From positions 29,316,025 through 29,380,024 of the forward strand of contig OU612070.1 of assembly GCA_914767715.1 (NCBI GenBank): a stretch of 64,000 bases of DNA, read 5' to 3'. The position numbers were made by a program, and so were the translations under genes. Shown here piece after piece: positions 46,301 through 58,131 of this stretch (the stretch's first letter is position 1; every line of letters begins with the position of its first letter). Origin of the DNA: Membranipora membranacea. Taxonomy: Eukaryota; Bryozoa; Gymnolaemata; Cheilostomatida; Membraniporidae. The notes beneath the pieces are model-generated. The model was not told the origin of the DNA, made no database searches, and saw only the letters and a list, made by a program, of their open reading frames with translations.

Positions 46301-46490
46301 CAAGCAATTTATGATACCATGCTTTCATTATCCTACACACATATATAGTATGTAACACCCTACCACTTATATCTTTTTATTCAAGTTATTTTTTGTATCT
46401 ATGTTAATGTGTTTGAGGTCAACAAGTTATTTTTAATTTGCTTTAATTATAAACTTTTAGAAAACCTCAATAAATAAATAAATAAAGAAG
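43325..46490 (+). pseudogene. Nearly complete CR1/Jockey-like LINE, broken
   Basis: In order: endonuclease (LRLLHHNVRSLYKKM; SETWLTPDIPDS; GSIYLPPD; SDHYATYL), from about 43590 to 44260. A basic linker follows to about 44780. Reverse transcriptase at about 45000-45846 has NYRPISSLPIISK, SLDVRKAFDTINHG with the first Asp, GVPQGSVLG and catalytic YADD at about 45593. The C-terminal segment at 45861-46245 follows an apparent internal deletion at 45846 (LDSDLK runs straight into VEYCSS). A TAAA-repeat tail lies at about 46470-46487. Endonuclease and reverse transcriptase are in several frames with stops, so it is inactive. Upstream, 43325-43400 has two short tandem units (GGCAGTTTCACTTTGATGAT). 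Confidence 0.85.
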
Positions 46491-47573
46491 ACCATCTAAT
46501 TAAGGTAATTAGCATTTATAATTAAAAGTCTTCATTATTATTACCAATAATTTTGGTATAAACATAGCTATAGCAGCCAGCTATTTCTGTGCTGTTTGCG
46601 CTTTCCTATTGTTCCACTCTGGCCGCCAGTAAATTTATTTACGTTTATCATGCTTTCAAATTGCTCCAAGAAACGTAATAGAACCCTACACCATGTAAGT
46701 TTAATTTTTTAAATGAATAAGTTTAATCTGATGCGTTCCTAATATGTAGCAAACTGTTTGTGAGATTTCTATCAATTGCTATGGCTGTAACTTAATTTTG
46801 AACGCATATTATTATGTCAAGTGTTCTATATTCAATATTATCATACAAACAAACGTTATATAAGACCATATTATTTATACCCATTTTAGCGGAGTTAATT
46901 ATTAGCTTGGAGGAGTTATGTTCTCAACAACAGCTGGTTAATTCAACGTCATATATATTAAGTCTATGTTCAACGTCCTCTCCTATCAATAATTTTAAGA
47001 GTTTAAATTCATTTTGTAATTCGTGTACTTTGTTTATTGTTTTTTTTTGTCTTGTTTGTCATTCTGATGACGATTTAATTTTATGTTTAGCTTCATTGCA
47101 TACCACATGTTAAATCGTTTCGTCTTGTTCTGTCCCATCGTTACATTGTCAGTATTTTTATAGGTTGACGTCTTCTAAATAAAATAATTACCCACAAGTC
47201 AGTTGGCAATTAATACGAACGCCATATACCATCATAGACATCCCCTCCCCTGTGCCCAATATAGAAATTGTCTTTTTCTGTAAGGTTAGGAGTTATGTGA
47301 CCAACATTCATGAAATATTGCCATGTGCAACTGTTTACTAACACAGCACCATGCGCTCCCTTGTGTATCCGGTTAAGAATATTGTTGTCGATTCTGTAAC
47401 TGACGAGGGAGAAGTTTAGAGTGTGTTTAGTTAGTAGTGAGCAGATACCTACTCAAAGTCTCATACATTTGGTTTTGTAAATGACAAGATCCGTTGTTTG
47501 TGTGTTTAACTTCATCCATAGGCATCTGGAGTTACAAGCATGTCCAGTATCAACCACCCCCTTTCCCTCTCAA
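46491..47573. other. No gene recognised
   Basis: A hydrophobic 99-codon open frame (46814-47113) has no recognisable family or splice support and was not called. Confidence 0.3.
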
Positions 47574-47945
47574 GGTGCATACTGACTCTCGTGATCTGAC
47601 TGGGCATGTAGATCACTGATAAACTAGGCTATCATTACCACAAAGCAGGTGTCGTAAGGCTAAATATGCATCATGCGTAACTTGAATTTGCGCATGTGCA
47701 AGAACAATGAGTTTAGTTATGGTTCTGATTGCAACTTTGGATAGGGGAAATGGGATAAACTGTCAATCAAAACAGCTAATAATGACAAGAGAGGATAACT
47801 ATTAATAACAAATCCGCACGCTTTGGGGAGTATGTCACCAGAGCAGGTAGCCAATCAGATGGCTTCGGAATTCGAGACTCAATTTTGCAGAGATCAGCTC
47901 ATGCCCAGAGCTGAGCATGTGCAGAATGCTCAAGGTGTAGCACAC
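47574..47945 (+). repeat. BEL gag-region fragment, partner of 31710-32095
   Basis: It matches the BEL internal region from GCATACTGACTCTCG to about GCAGAATG with substitutions and small indels. It reads MSPEQVANQMASEFETQF in a frame that is broken in the BEL copy. No LTR is attached. Confidence 0.8.
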
Positions 47946-48290
47946 TGGAGTTTCAAACAAAATCACTCACTTAAACTTTTGCACTCTGTTCACTCTAATA
48001 AGCTGTGTCTTTTACAATGGTTTCCAATCCTCTACTTGCTCTTTTACAGGTGTTGTGGATGAAAATGTTCTGAAAGATTCCCAATTTCTCTCAAATCCTG
48101 CCATTGACGCCATGTTGATCACCCAAACTGAAGCTTTCAAAAAATACTTTTTATAATGAATTTTTCTTCACTGAATCTGTTTTTGTTTATCATAATCAAA
48201 GTTATATTTTGTTTCTGTATTTGAAAAATGTCTATTTCATTGTTATCAATCGTATTTCAATAAACTAAATAAACAAATAAACAAAAGGGA
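47946..48290 (+). repeat. Retroelement 3' end with AAATAAAC-type tail
   Basis: A short coding-like stretch ends in TEAFKKYFL and a stop near 48156. About 100 bases later comes AATAAACTAAATAAACAAATAAAC (about 48260-48283). The tail type resembles other LINE tails in the window. The family is unknown. Confidence 0.45.
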
Positions 48291-48402
48291 CATTTTCGTT
48301 CATCGACTCTCCCATTGGCTTACTGCTATTAAACCACTATGGCGGTTTCCTTTTGGGGGACTCATTACCATATTCATTATCACTTGATATTATGAGGGGA
48401 AA

Positions 48403-51400
48403 ATGCCCCCTAAGGCAAAATATGGTCAGAAACTCTGGCAGGCCCAGTCCAGTTGCGGAAAAACAAGTTCTAGTAAATGGTAAGAGTTTTGGATTATAGA
48501 GTTTGCTTAGTTGGCTAATAAATACAGTATGAGTATTTCAATTTACCATTTTAGTTGCTTGTGTGTAAAAATGCTGGTAATTACCAAAGATTCAGAGTGC
48601 GTATAACAAAGCAAGTGTGTGTTTCTCACCAACCACTTGTTGAATGTTCATTATAACATTAATTAAATTGTGCCACTCAGGTTGAAGCGTCACTATATGA
48701 CCCAGCAGCCAGTGCAACTCCAAACCTGTTGTTCAACTCAGAGTGTTTACGCTGACTTTGGCACTCTATATAAGAATGGGCCAAATATCTCTCCTAAAGC
48801 CTTCAATCAGGTAGTCCTGAAGGTGAGTCCTCAGAGTTAATTTTATAAACTGTATAAAGTTTTTTTGTAATGAATGCTTAAGTGCCTTGCCTACCTAATC
48901 TACCAGTTACTGAGTTTTCATTCTACTAGTCGGATACAGTTAGAGTGATGGTTGCTGTTTTAACATGCACTGTCTTATGTGTCATAGCTGTTATGACTTG
49001 ATCGGCTTAATAAAGTTGAATATATTATACAGAAATGCTGGTACAATTCTCAGCCAAAATATTATGTGTCAGGCAACGTTATGAGCCTACTTGTCTCTAA
49101 CCCGCCCTGTTAAAGGAAGGAAACACCAAAACATGCTATTCTCTGTAGGAATTTCCTGCCGTGTCTATCCAACGGAGGTATAGTGTGAAGGTGGGTACCA
49201 AGCAAGTGTTTGTGGGACTGATGAAAGTGGGAACCAATCCACAAACCAGTGCAGACCACACATACAACCAGAGCAGGACACAAAGCAATTCCTCCGACCA
49301 TGGATATGTTAAGGTAAAGTTGTCAATCTAAGTGGGGGGTGCGATGGTGGTCTTAAGTATAAAATATAAAGAAATTTCATCAGAGAAAAAAACACACAAA
49401 AAAAGGGTGCCAACAAATGGGTTACGTCTACGTTGTAAATGGATTGTAACAGTAATTCACTCTGCCCTTAGCCGGTAAAATTTCAGACAAAAGTAATTCC
49501 AATACAAACATACTGATATGTACCATACACCGAAAACTTTTGAATTCCATATAGGGGCAAGCCAGGCATTTTATTTGACCATCCTCATATAAAACTCATC
49601 CCATGCTAGTCTCTATTCCAGTCTTGTGTTTTGAGAACATTCAAATTGTTCTGACCAGATTTTACTTTCATCTTCTACTCATCCAGTGTATTTGTTGAGT
49701 AGAGTATGCAAGAGAGTGCTTTGACTGTTTGCATACAAGAAGCAATCATTCATAAGAATTAATTTGTTAGTGCAAAATTGTAACATGTAGTCGGCTACCC
49801 ACTTGCAATGAAGCGACGGCTCACAGTTTTCAGGATATAATTATGTTTGGCACCATTGTTCAGTTACCCACAATTACCTAAAGCTGTCGCTCTGGTCTGA
49901 GAACTGCAACTGTTGAATTTATTTTTATGTAGCGCTGTCTACCACGCAAAGCACTTGGAGAAATTACTAATGTCAGTCAGCCGACGGCAGCAACACCTCC
50001 TCCGCCACAGAAAGCTGAAACAACAGCAAATGACAGTGACTGATCAAACCCTGCTCCCAGCAACGGAGACACCGATCACGGTGAGGGAAGAGGGCATTTA
50101 TTCATTTGTTATTCATTTGTTAAAAGAGCTGAACTGGATTTGAGATAATGCAGTATGATACAAACATGTGCACTATTGAATGCCAGATCTCCTTTTTAAA
50201 CTTGGATAGAAGAATTTATATTTTGCTGAGATCCATTGATCCTACTTTGAGGCTATTTAATCCATGATCTCGAGTAGTGAAGTAGTGAGACTTTGGGTTT
50301 ATGTCGAGAAACCATGCTAAGCTTTTCAATTATTCATAATATGTTACCATTTTGACCCTCATCGAACTATGTGTGTGTGAATTGACCAGATTCAGAAAGT
50401 GGTGATGAAGGTGGAGATGTTGACCAGGGGGATGAGGAGTACGTACCATTTACCTCAGACGACGAATCAGAAGCAGAAGAACAACCTGACTTCACCGAAA
50501 CCACTCCAGCTCCAGTACCAGCCATCTCTTGGGAGGATCTGCTTCCTGCAGAGCTACGGCAGGATGAGGAGTGGAAACATTTCTATTCGCAACAGCTAAA
50601 AAATTATGGGAAATATCATAGATGGAGCATAAGGTAAGTCAAGATATAAGACTTAAAACTTCCACATCAAAACACTTGCAAAAGATAAAGAAATATATGT
50701 CTCACAAACTCCAGGGTTAAACCACGAAAACCTTCACTGGATGCTGCTGGAGGCAGACAGGCGCAGACTATCAGCCAGAGGGCGAACTGGGTTAATCGTG
50801 TTCGATGAAGTCCAGATTCAGGTTAGTGGAATACTTGCACCATTTCCTTAATACTGCATGATTCTTGCGCCTTGCAAAGCACCGTTCTATATGCGAAAAT
50901 ATCACAATGTAGGACAACTTAACCCTTCTGAAAACTAACAACTATGTCAGTTAGTTACAGGGGAGAGTAATTTTTTAATAGCAGAACAAAAAAATTAGGC
51001 TTTTCGCACAAGCACCAGAAGTTATCATCTCACAGTAAATGGATGAACAATGAAGGTGATACACCAAATGACAACAGGGCCGCCATTAGTGGGCCGTGGG
51101 GCAAGACTAGTCCGCCATGATGTCTGATAACTTTCATTTTCTATCACTTTCATCATTTACGACTTCATATTCTGCAGGTGTTCCCTTCTGCTATTTCTAT
51201 ATTTTTATGTTGCTTTAGGAGGACCTGCAATCTGATTCCGCAGCTGCCAACTCCAGACTATATGGCATGACAGAATATGGTTCTGCTGATGGAATGTATC
51301 GATACAGAAGACAGGGTAAGCAAAGCAATTCAGTGACAACGCTTTGCATTGAAAGACTTGCAGAATTTTTTTTTTTCAATTCTGCGTTAGTCTGCATTAT

Positions 51401-54400
51401 TCTGTAATCTCAGCGTGAAGTATGTTGAGTCCCACCTATTAATTTTTTGTCTCATGACCAGTGTTAATGCTATTGCTAGACATGGTCAATAGCATAATAA
51501 AGCAAAATCATTTCATTCTAGGAGGATTCACAAACCTAGCCACACATGTCCTGCAATTTGTGTTCCTTGGTTACACCGGTTTTAAGTGGCCTGTCGCCTA
51601 CTTCTGCACCACAGAAGCTCATGCAGCAGAGTTGATGGAGATTGTTTGGGAGGTGGTGGACAAGCTAGACCACTACGATTTTAAGGTGTGTTATTGTTAT
51701 TTCCTCAATAATGTTTTCAGTTGTAAGTCTTGCACAAAGGCCAGGAGTGTAGAGACATGGCATTGGCAGCGTTTCCACAGTCTGTTTTTCTATTGACATA
51801 TTGGTGGTATTTAGTTGTACCAGAGACTATAGATATAGAGACCTTCCACTTGCGCATAAAATGCGAATAGCCAATCAGCGTTATTTGACGGCCACTCCCA
51901 CTTCTGGTTGTAGAGTTAGCGCTGCTGCCTTGGACAGCAATGGGTTTATCAATAAAGTTTCAGGTTTTTTCAAGTTATTTGAGGCAAAATAACCACAATC
52001 TGGATGACAAAACCAGATCAGACAGCAACAAAGTCACTATCAACTTGTTATTGCATTCTTAGCCAGGGATTTATATTATACAGGCCTGTATTTTTGTGAG
52101 AAAGTAAGGGGGCTGTGCAGTATAATCCATCATATTTGCCCACTGCAATGCAATGATGGCCTGACATAGGTTAGCTGTTGTGATGAGTTTCACGGACAAA
52201 GTTTTCATGGGTGAGGACAAGAAGAGGCCTTCTTTTTGTTTGGATAGCATCGCTTGTTAATATTTGCGCTAAGATAAATATACAAAAAATTAATCATGGT
52301 GACTAGGACAAACCATACACACGCATTCAAAAATGAAGTAAGATTGGCATCGGTACTGTTGGGATTCATACTGACAATACAATTCAATACTGACAAAATG
52401 TAAAGAAATTACTGCATCAAGAGATAGAAGACCTCCCTCTCTGCCTCAAAGTTATTGTGGGATGGTTGGGGATATGAAAAGCATTTTTTACAAATCGCCT
52501 TGAAAACTTATTTGGGCTTCATAGACAGATTCAGAGCAGTTTGAAGCACATTTATCTTCAGGCAACAATCAGCAATATGCTAACTTTAAGCGGGAAAACT
52601 TAGATTTTTTGAGGATGATACTTTTCTCGGACATATGCTATAGAAAATTTCTGGGCTGGCTTGACTGATGAATTCAATTCAGTCACCAGAACTGGAGAAT
52701 ATATCATCAGTGCTTGTTCACATTTAACTATTTTCACATTGAATATTCAATTGTCTTTATATATGGGTGGGGGGCTACATTACCAAAAGGTTTTATCATT
52801 CACCAAGTATTTTAATTCAGTGTACAGGTTTATACACCGGGAGCCACTACTACCATTCGCTACGGCTAAGACTATAGTTTATCACACAGGTAGAAGGGAT
52901 GCTCATGGATGGAGGAGCCAATAATCGAAAATTCCTCAGACTACATGGTGACAGGGAGCTCAGGTCACAGGAGGCCTATATAATCACAAACCCAAACAGG
53001 CCATCACAGTAGGTAGCTGCTGTGATGAATCCATGTGTAAGTGTTTCAAGATGATTATTACGTTGTTGATGACATGGCAATGATTTAACTTGATGTTATG
53101 AAAGAGAAATTTCCCTGTGATAGTATGTTGATGATATCAGCTTGATAGTGCATAGAGATTACACAGTGTAGTTGATCATGTTTAATATTGATGGTATAAA
53201 ATTTATTGAATATTGTTCTGAATATTATTATATATATAATATTAAGCAAATGTCACTTGACTTTGACTCACTGCCGCTAGCATTTCGGCTACATGGTACA
53301 AAAGCATAAACTGTAATGCAGGAGAAGATACTGGTCTGTACACGATATTTGATAAGGGCAATGGGGCCTTGAAATGGAAAAAGATTTCAGAGTGACCGAA
53401 AAAAGTTGACACAACCAGGCAATGGGTCTATTGAATATGGTTCGAATGCTACGAGTGGTCAAAGGTTTAAAAATCAGTAAGCAACCTGTTTGTGACATCT
53501 TAATAGTGTTAGTCAGAATGTGGAACCAGTAGAAAACATAATTGATATTATCAATTGTTAAAATTTCAGCATGTGATAAAAAAATCAGAAATTCTATGCT
53601 TAACTCACGTAACACGCCCAATGCAAAGAGGAGACTGAGATTGGGAGCAGATATCTGCGTCTGGGACCACTGGGATGACGAATCCAACAGCATGAGATTA
53701 CACTATAAGCTCACTAATGAGCATATATTCGTTACTGACAGCGGTAAGATGCGTAACCACCTCGCCTTCCAAACTACGGACAAGGATATGTTGCATCTTA
53801 TGAAGGTATGCCAGTATGTTTTCAGATAATAGTCATAGCTGTTTCTTCAATCTCCTAGAAGCGTCATTTACTTGCTGCAAACAAAACAACAATACAGGTG
53901 GTTAAATATGGAAATTCGCCGTCCTTGCCTAAAAGCTGACTTAGCTATGATATTACCACACTTATGCAATTCCCCACTAAAATTACAGAAATATCATTGC
54001 CATTATCGAATATGGTAGAACTGTTGTTGAGATGACAGGAATTGAGTGGCATAGTATGAGTTTATCAGATAACATACGGTGGATTTTCTGTGCAACCAAT
54101 GCAGTTCTTCATATGGCCTACCAAAATGGCGGCTTATTTATATATGAGGCACTTTGATGCATGAAATGTCAAGGAGTCTTCTACCAATGTCAAACCGAGC
54201 ACTATTACCCTCTAAACTGTATTATGTTTTAAAGATGTACCAGCAGGAGTCCAAGAGGACAGACCTAAATCTGACCATACAGGGATTACAAAGCATGGCC
54301 GTGCTGACGGAGAATCTACTATCGACAGTATCTTATGTCTCGGTAGATGATGCTCGGTTCGCGGAAAACTTGCAGGCTCTGCAATTCTTTACAGATTGGT

Positions 54401-55054
54401 ATAACCGTTCCAAAGGAGACCCCAAGTATGATTTCACCGTATTAACAAAATATAGAATGAGGTTAAAGATCCAAAGACGTTGCTAAACATCGGTATGAAA
54501 ACACTTTGGGACATACTGATCATAACATCATTTATTTCATCCTATCTAATAATAGAGAGGCGACACAATATAAATAACATCATAGCTGTACCCCTGTACG
54601 ATGACAGCTGGGCTGAAATTCTCAAGACTCAATTATTCCTGCAGTCACATTAATATAACCACTATCATAACTTTTGTTAGGTCCTTCATTACTCAAGAGG
54701 CGTATGATGACATGTGCTCTACAGTCCATGGATTTCAGTTTGTCACAAAACGAATCCTGAAGTCACATCCTGGAGCATGAGTCGAGGCTTCCATTATGAA
54801 CGGTGATGTTATTGAAAAAAATGTTCTCCTCACAAAGAGGCCGCTGCAACGGAGCCAACACAAATCCGTCCATCCTTCCATACAGCAAGGTGATAAACAC
54901 GATCATCATGACAACTGAGCTGCAGCGCTCCTCAAAAAGAAATGCCAGCTCATCCGCCTCAGTAGGGGGGCACATCCCTACCACATTCTCGCCAAAAAGA
55001 GCTTTAGATCAAAAGTGTAACCAAGGTAGGCTGACGCTAAGACTATGCATTTAG
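48403..55054 (+). pseudogene. P-element-like transposase gene, twelve exons, disabled
   Basis: Exons with GT/AG borders: 48403-48479, 48681-48822, 49149-49313, 49933-50080, 50390-50633, 50715-50821, 51219-51315, 51522-51685, 52890-53036, 53570-53805, 54235-54461, 54681 to about 55054. P-type blocks in order: GLIVFDEVQIQ (first catalytic Asp), EDLQSDSA, THVLQFVFLGYTGFKWPVAY, MLMDGGANNRKF (second Asp), GKMRNHLAF, SSQRGRCNGANTNPS near the end. No THAP domain is seen at the N-terminus. Damage: TGA 50041-50043, TAG 53010-53012, TGA 54778-54780, A-run frame changes near 53578 and 54815, and a doubtful phase at exon 6. No terminal inverted repeats were found around it. It could be an old autonomous element or a once-domesticated copy. 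Confidence 0.85.
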
Positions 55055-55471
55055 AATTATTTATTATTATATTTGTTATTTAGCTGTGATTAATATTCAC
55101 ATACCTTTGTACTTTGTTGCACCGAACACACGCCCATTAGTAGTATGTGAAAAGGATGATCTGGCTCACTTTTTTCGCCCGAGTATTTTTGGATGATCTG
55201 GGTCAGTTTTTCCACCCGGGGTATTTTTTGTTGAGAAACTTTGTGAGTTGTGTCCTCTTGTTTTGTTTGTTTTTTTTTGGGTTATTTTAAAAATTGATCC
55301 TTAAAGGATTTGTATAATAAATAAAACGAGATAAGATTCGAAAATTGATTGAACCTACCCTTAAAGGATTAGTAAAATAAATGGGTGAAGGGGAAAAGGC
55401 AAACACGAACCGCTCTTTTTAAGGCCGGAAACATCGCGTGTGGAAACACAGCCTCCTGGAACCCCGTAAGG
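55055..55471. repeat. Left copy of a direct repeat flanking the hAT MITE
   Basis: 55212-55330 (CCACCCGGGGTATTTTTTGT to AAAGGATTTGTATAATAAAT) recurs at 56115-56245 with about a dozen differences. The right copy leads directly into the polymerase B ORF, so these may be remnants of the same Polinton-like element. The family is not proven. Confidence 0.6.
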
Positions 55472-55982
55472 CAGGGGTGCCCAACCTTTTCTCTCACATG
55501 AGCCATTTAAAAAATCAAACAAACCAAATGAGCTGACCACGTTGCGTCACGTGTAGACAACATGGAAACAGTCAGTGATATATATGTATCATATTCATTC
55601 ATGTATAAGCGCTGGCAAAAATACCAGAGCATAGTCATTGTGTGAGATTATGAACATTTTTTTGAGGCAATTTCTGGTCATATGAGGCGCCCTGGAGTTT
55701 TGTAAGCATTTTAAGCATTTTGCAAATTTTTATAATTATTTTGGAAAATTTAGGTTGGCAAGTCTGCAAGAAGACAACTCTACACACATATATACAATGC
55801 AGGCACCCAGTGCAATGAACTTGTATACACTATACATACATTTAATGTACATTGTACATGCATGAATTGAATGCATGAAATTCGCGCCAAAAAGCGCGTG
55901 AAATTTGCAAATATTAAAATGAGCCACCCAAAAAGCCAAAATGAGCCGAGATGGCTCATGAGCCATAGGTTGGGCACCCCTG
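55472..55982. mobile_element. hAT-type MITE, 511 bp, TSD CCGTAAGG
   Basis: The ends are CAGGGGTGCCCAACCT and its complement, with similarity continuing through ATGAGCCAT. A perfect 8-bp duplication CCGTAAGG flanks it (55464-55471 and 55983-55990). CAGGGGTG ends plus an 8-bp TSD are diagnostic of hAT. Near the right end ATGAGCC is repeated. No coding capacity. Confidence 0.95.
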
Positions 55983-56247
55983 CCGTAAGGTGTACCCTAA
56001 CATTCTGTTTTTGAATTTTTGTGGCTACTCATTTGTACCCATAGGCTTAAGGTCTATGGATACTACTAAAGGGCTATTGGCAGCTCTCTAATCCGTTCCA
56101 GGTTTTGCAGTTTTCCACCCGGGGTATTTTTTGTTCAGAAATTTTGTGAGTTGTATCCTCTTGTTTTTTTTTCTTGAGATTTTGTTTGGGTTATTTTAAA
56201 AATTGATCCTTAAAGGATTTTTATAATAGATCTGTATAATAAATAGA

Positions 56248-57399
56248 ATGTTAGGGTACACCAGAACTGGTATACCCATAAGAGTGAAGGGTGTAAAACG
56301 TTTACTTGCCCCGGTTGAAGACATCAGGAATTTGTTTGGAGATTGAAATGTGAGGTGGTTGAAGGAGGAGGTAAAGAGGCGCGGATTTAAAAATGTCAGC
56401 CGTATGAAGAGAGCCGATTTGAAAAACATTATAGATAACAATGTAAAGCCGCCGCACACTACCGTACAAGATTTAAGGATACACGAGCTGAAAGCCTTAG
56501 CTAGGGCTAGGGGAATAGCTTTCACGGCTAGAGCGAAGAAGGCTGAGCTGTTAGAGCTGCTGGGGGGAAACGCTGCGGAGGCTCCGGAAGTTAAGTTAGT
56601 TAATACGTTTATCAATAACACGACCAACAAATTTTATGCCGATGTGGGAGATTATCGGTCTAGTGACGTGGATTATGTTTTAGAGCAAGCTATGCCAATT
56701 ATTATAAAAAGAATTCGTGAGCTTTTAGGTCGCGGAAAGAAGTTTAGGATTAGTTTGGAGGTCAGGTTTGTAAAGCCGGACGGTGATGAAGCCACGAGTA
56801 GGTTTTGGGGAACCCGCGGTCAAATGCCTCGAGTGATATTACCAGACACGAGCTTGGAGGCAGAAATTTTGGAGCAATTAGAGAGGATGAAGTTAGGAAT
56901 GGATGAGTATACGTCCAGAGGGTCAGGATGGGTATTGGAAATGGTTAATAGGTTTCTTATAGAGCTTTACGAGTATGTACCGTTGAGAGGTGGTACTTAT
57001 GTAAAAACACCGAAAAGTTTGGAGGTAAAGAAAGCTGTGATAAATGTGAATAACAGCGGTTATCCACCCCTAGATGAAATACGGGGTGTGGCGAGACAGC
57101 TGGGTATTGATTACAATACCAAAACGACTAAAAAACGGTTGGTAAAGTTAATAGGAGCCGAGAACCCCGACATTCTAAAGGATAAAAAGTGTTTTCTGCG
57201 GTCGGTGAATGCATATCTACACCCAGCGGATGATAATCCGTCCAGACTTAGTAATTATACGCCGTATGATATGGAGCTTGATGATACGGGTATATCTTAC
57301 CCGGTAAAGATTACGGACGTGCAAAAGTTTGCCAATAAAAATAACTTAATTATAAATGTTTTTGAGTGGAGTAACGAAAGATTGGATATCTTGCATTAG
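56248..57399 (+). pseudogene. N-terminal region of a Polinton/Maverick-type DNA polymerase B
   Basis: A frame starting with ATG at 56248 is interrupted by TGA at 56344-56346 and then open to 57399. Residues after the stop form two SAP/Rho-N-like modules (LKEEVKRRGFKNVSRMKRAD; DLRIHELKALARARGI). GSGWVLEMVNRFLIELYEY, PLRGGTYVKTPKSLEVKKA, CFLRSVNAYLHPAD and GISYPVKITDVQKFA follow. These blocks match the N-terminus of Polinton polymerases common in invertebrate genomes. The exonuclease and polymerase motifs are missing, because the frame ends at 57399 and a SINE-like segment follows. An adintovirus-like origin is the alternative. Confidence 0.75.
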
Positions 57400-57469
57400 T
57401 GATGGCAACGAGACGGGACAATTCCCGGTCGAGACCACTGGCATTGTAAATGGTAGTAGCTGGTCAAAA

Positions 57470-57545
57470 CATTGCCTTCACCCAGACTCGAACCAGTGAC
57501 CTAGTGTTCAGCAGTCCATGCTCTTACCCACTACACCACGGTTAT
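57470..57545 (-). repeat. tRNA-like segment, probably a SINE head
   Basis: On the minus strand, GTGGTGTAGTGGGTAAGAGC (A-box region) is followed by GGTCACTGGTTCGAGTCT (B box). The anticodon stem does not pair convincingly, so a functional tRNA is unlikely. Confidence 0.5.
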
Positions 57546-57616
57546 TATATGATGTCACATGCAATTCTGACTATGATATAATGGAATGATAGTTATTAGT
57601 CATACTTTTGCTGCAG

Positions 57617-57665
57617 AGGGAGAGAGGGAGAGAGGGAGAGAGGGAGAGAGGGAGGGAGAGAGGGA
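57617..57665. repeat. GAGAGG purine microsatellite
   Basis: Perfect to near-perfect repeats of GGGAGA/GAGAGG, all purines on the plus strand. Confidence 0.95.
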
Positions 57666-58123
57666 TCATGCTGATTTCATCGATGATCAACATTTTGACC
57701 TTTGACAGCATACAAAAAAACAGGAACAGACTTATTGCGGGTGTCTCCGTTGATATCGGGATGATAAATACCAGGTACCATAACTTCATAAGGTCTTCAT
57801 TTGCCGCTTTTCAATTTCACTGATTTCCCTTTTTGCAGGTACTGTCAGTAATTGAGCTAAATTTTCTGTAGCAGTGTATATATACATTTATAGCTTTCTA
57901 TCCATATTCACTATTCTATTTTCCCCAAATAAATCTTAGTATTATAGTGTCAAACAACGATATTATCGAGTTTTGATCCATGCATGTAATGAGGGGTCAG
58001 AAATGGACATATTTCTAAAGCGAAAATCAATTTCAAGTCTCGAAGACAGGAGGCCTAAAATCATAAAATTTCACTAAAATGTCACACCTCCAGTTAGTGC
58101 CATGCCTCCTATATATGGTGAAA
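57666..58123. other. No gene recognised
   Basis: AT-rich sequence without clear features. Confidence 0.3.
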
Positions 58124-58131
58124 GCATAAAC

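Noticed and set aside
46814-47113. 99-codon hydrophobic ORF
   Set aside because: There is no motif, no splice context and AT-rich composition; probably chance.
48290-48402. Terminal inverted repeats of the P-type transposase gene
   Set aside because: No convincing inverted match was found between this flank and the sequence after 55054.
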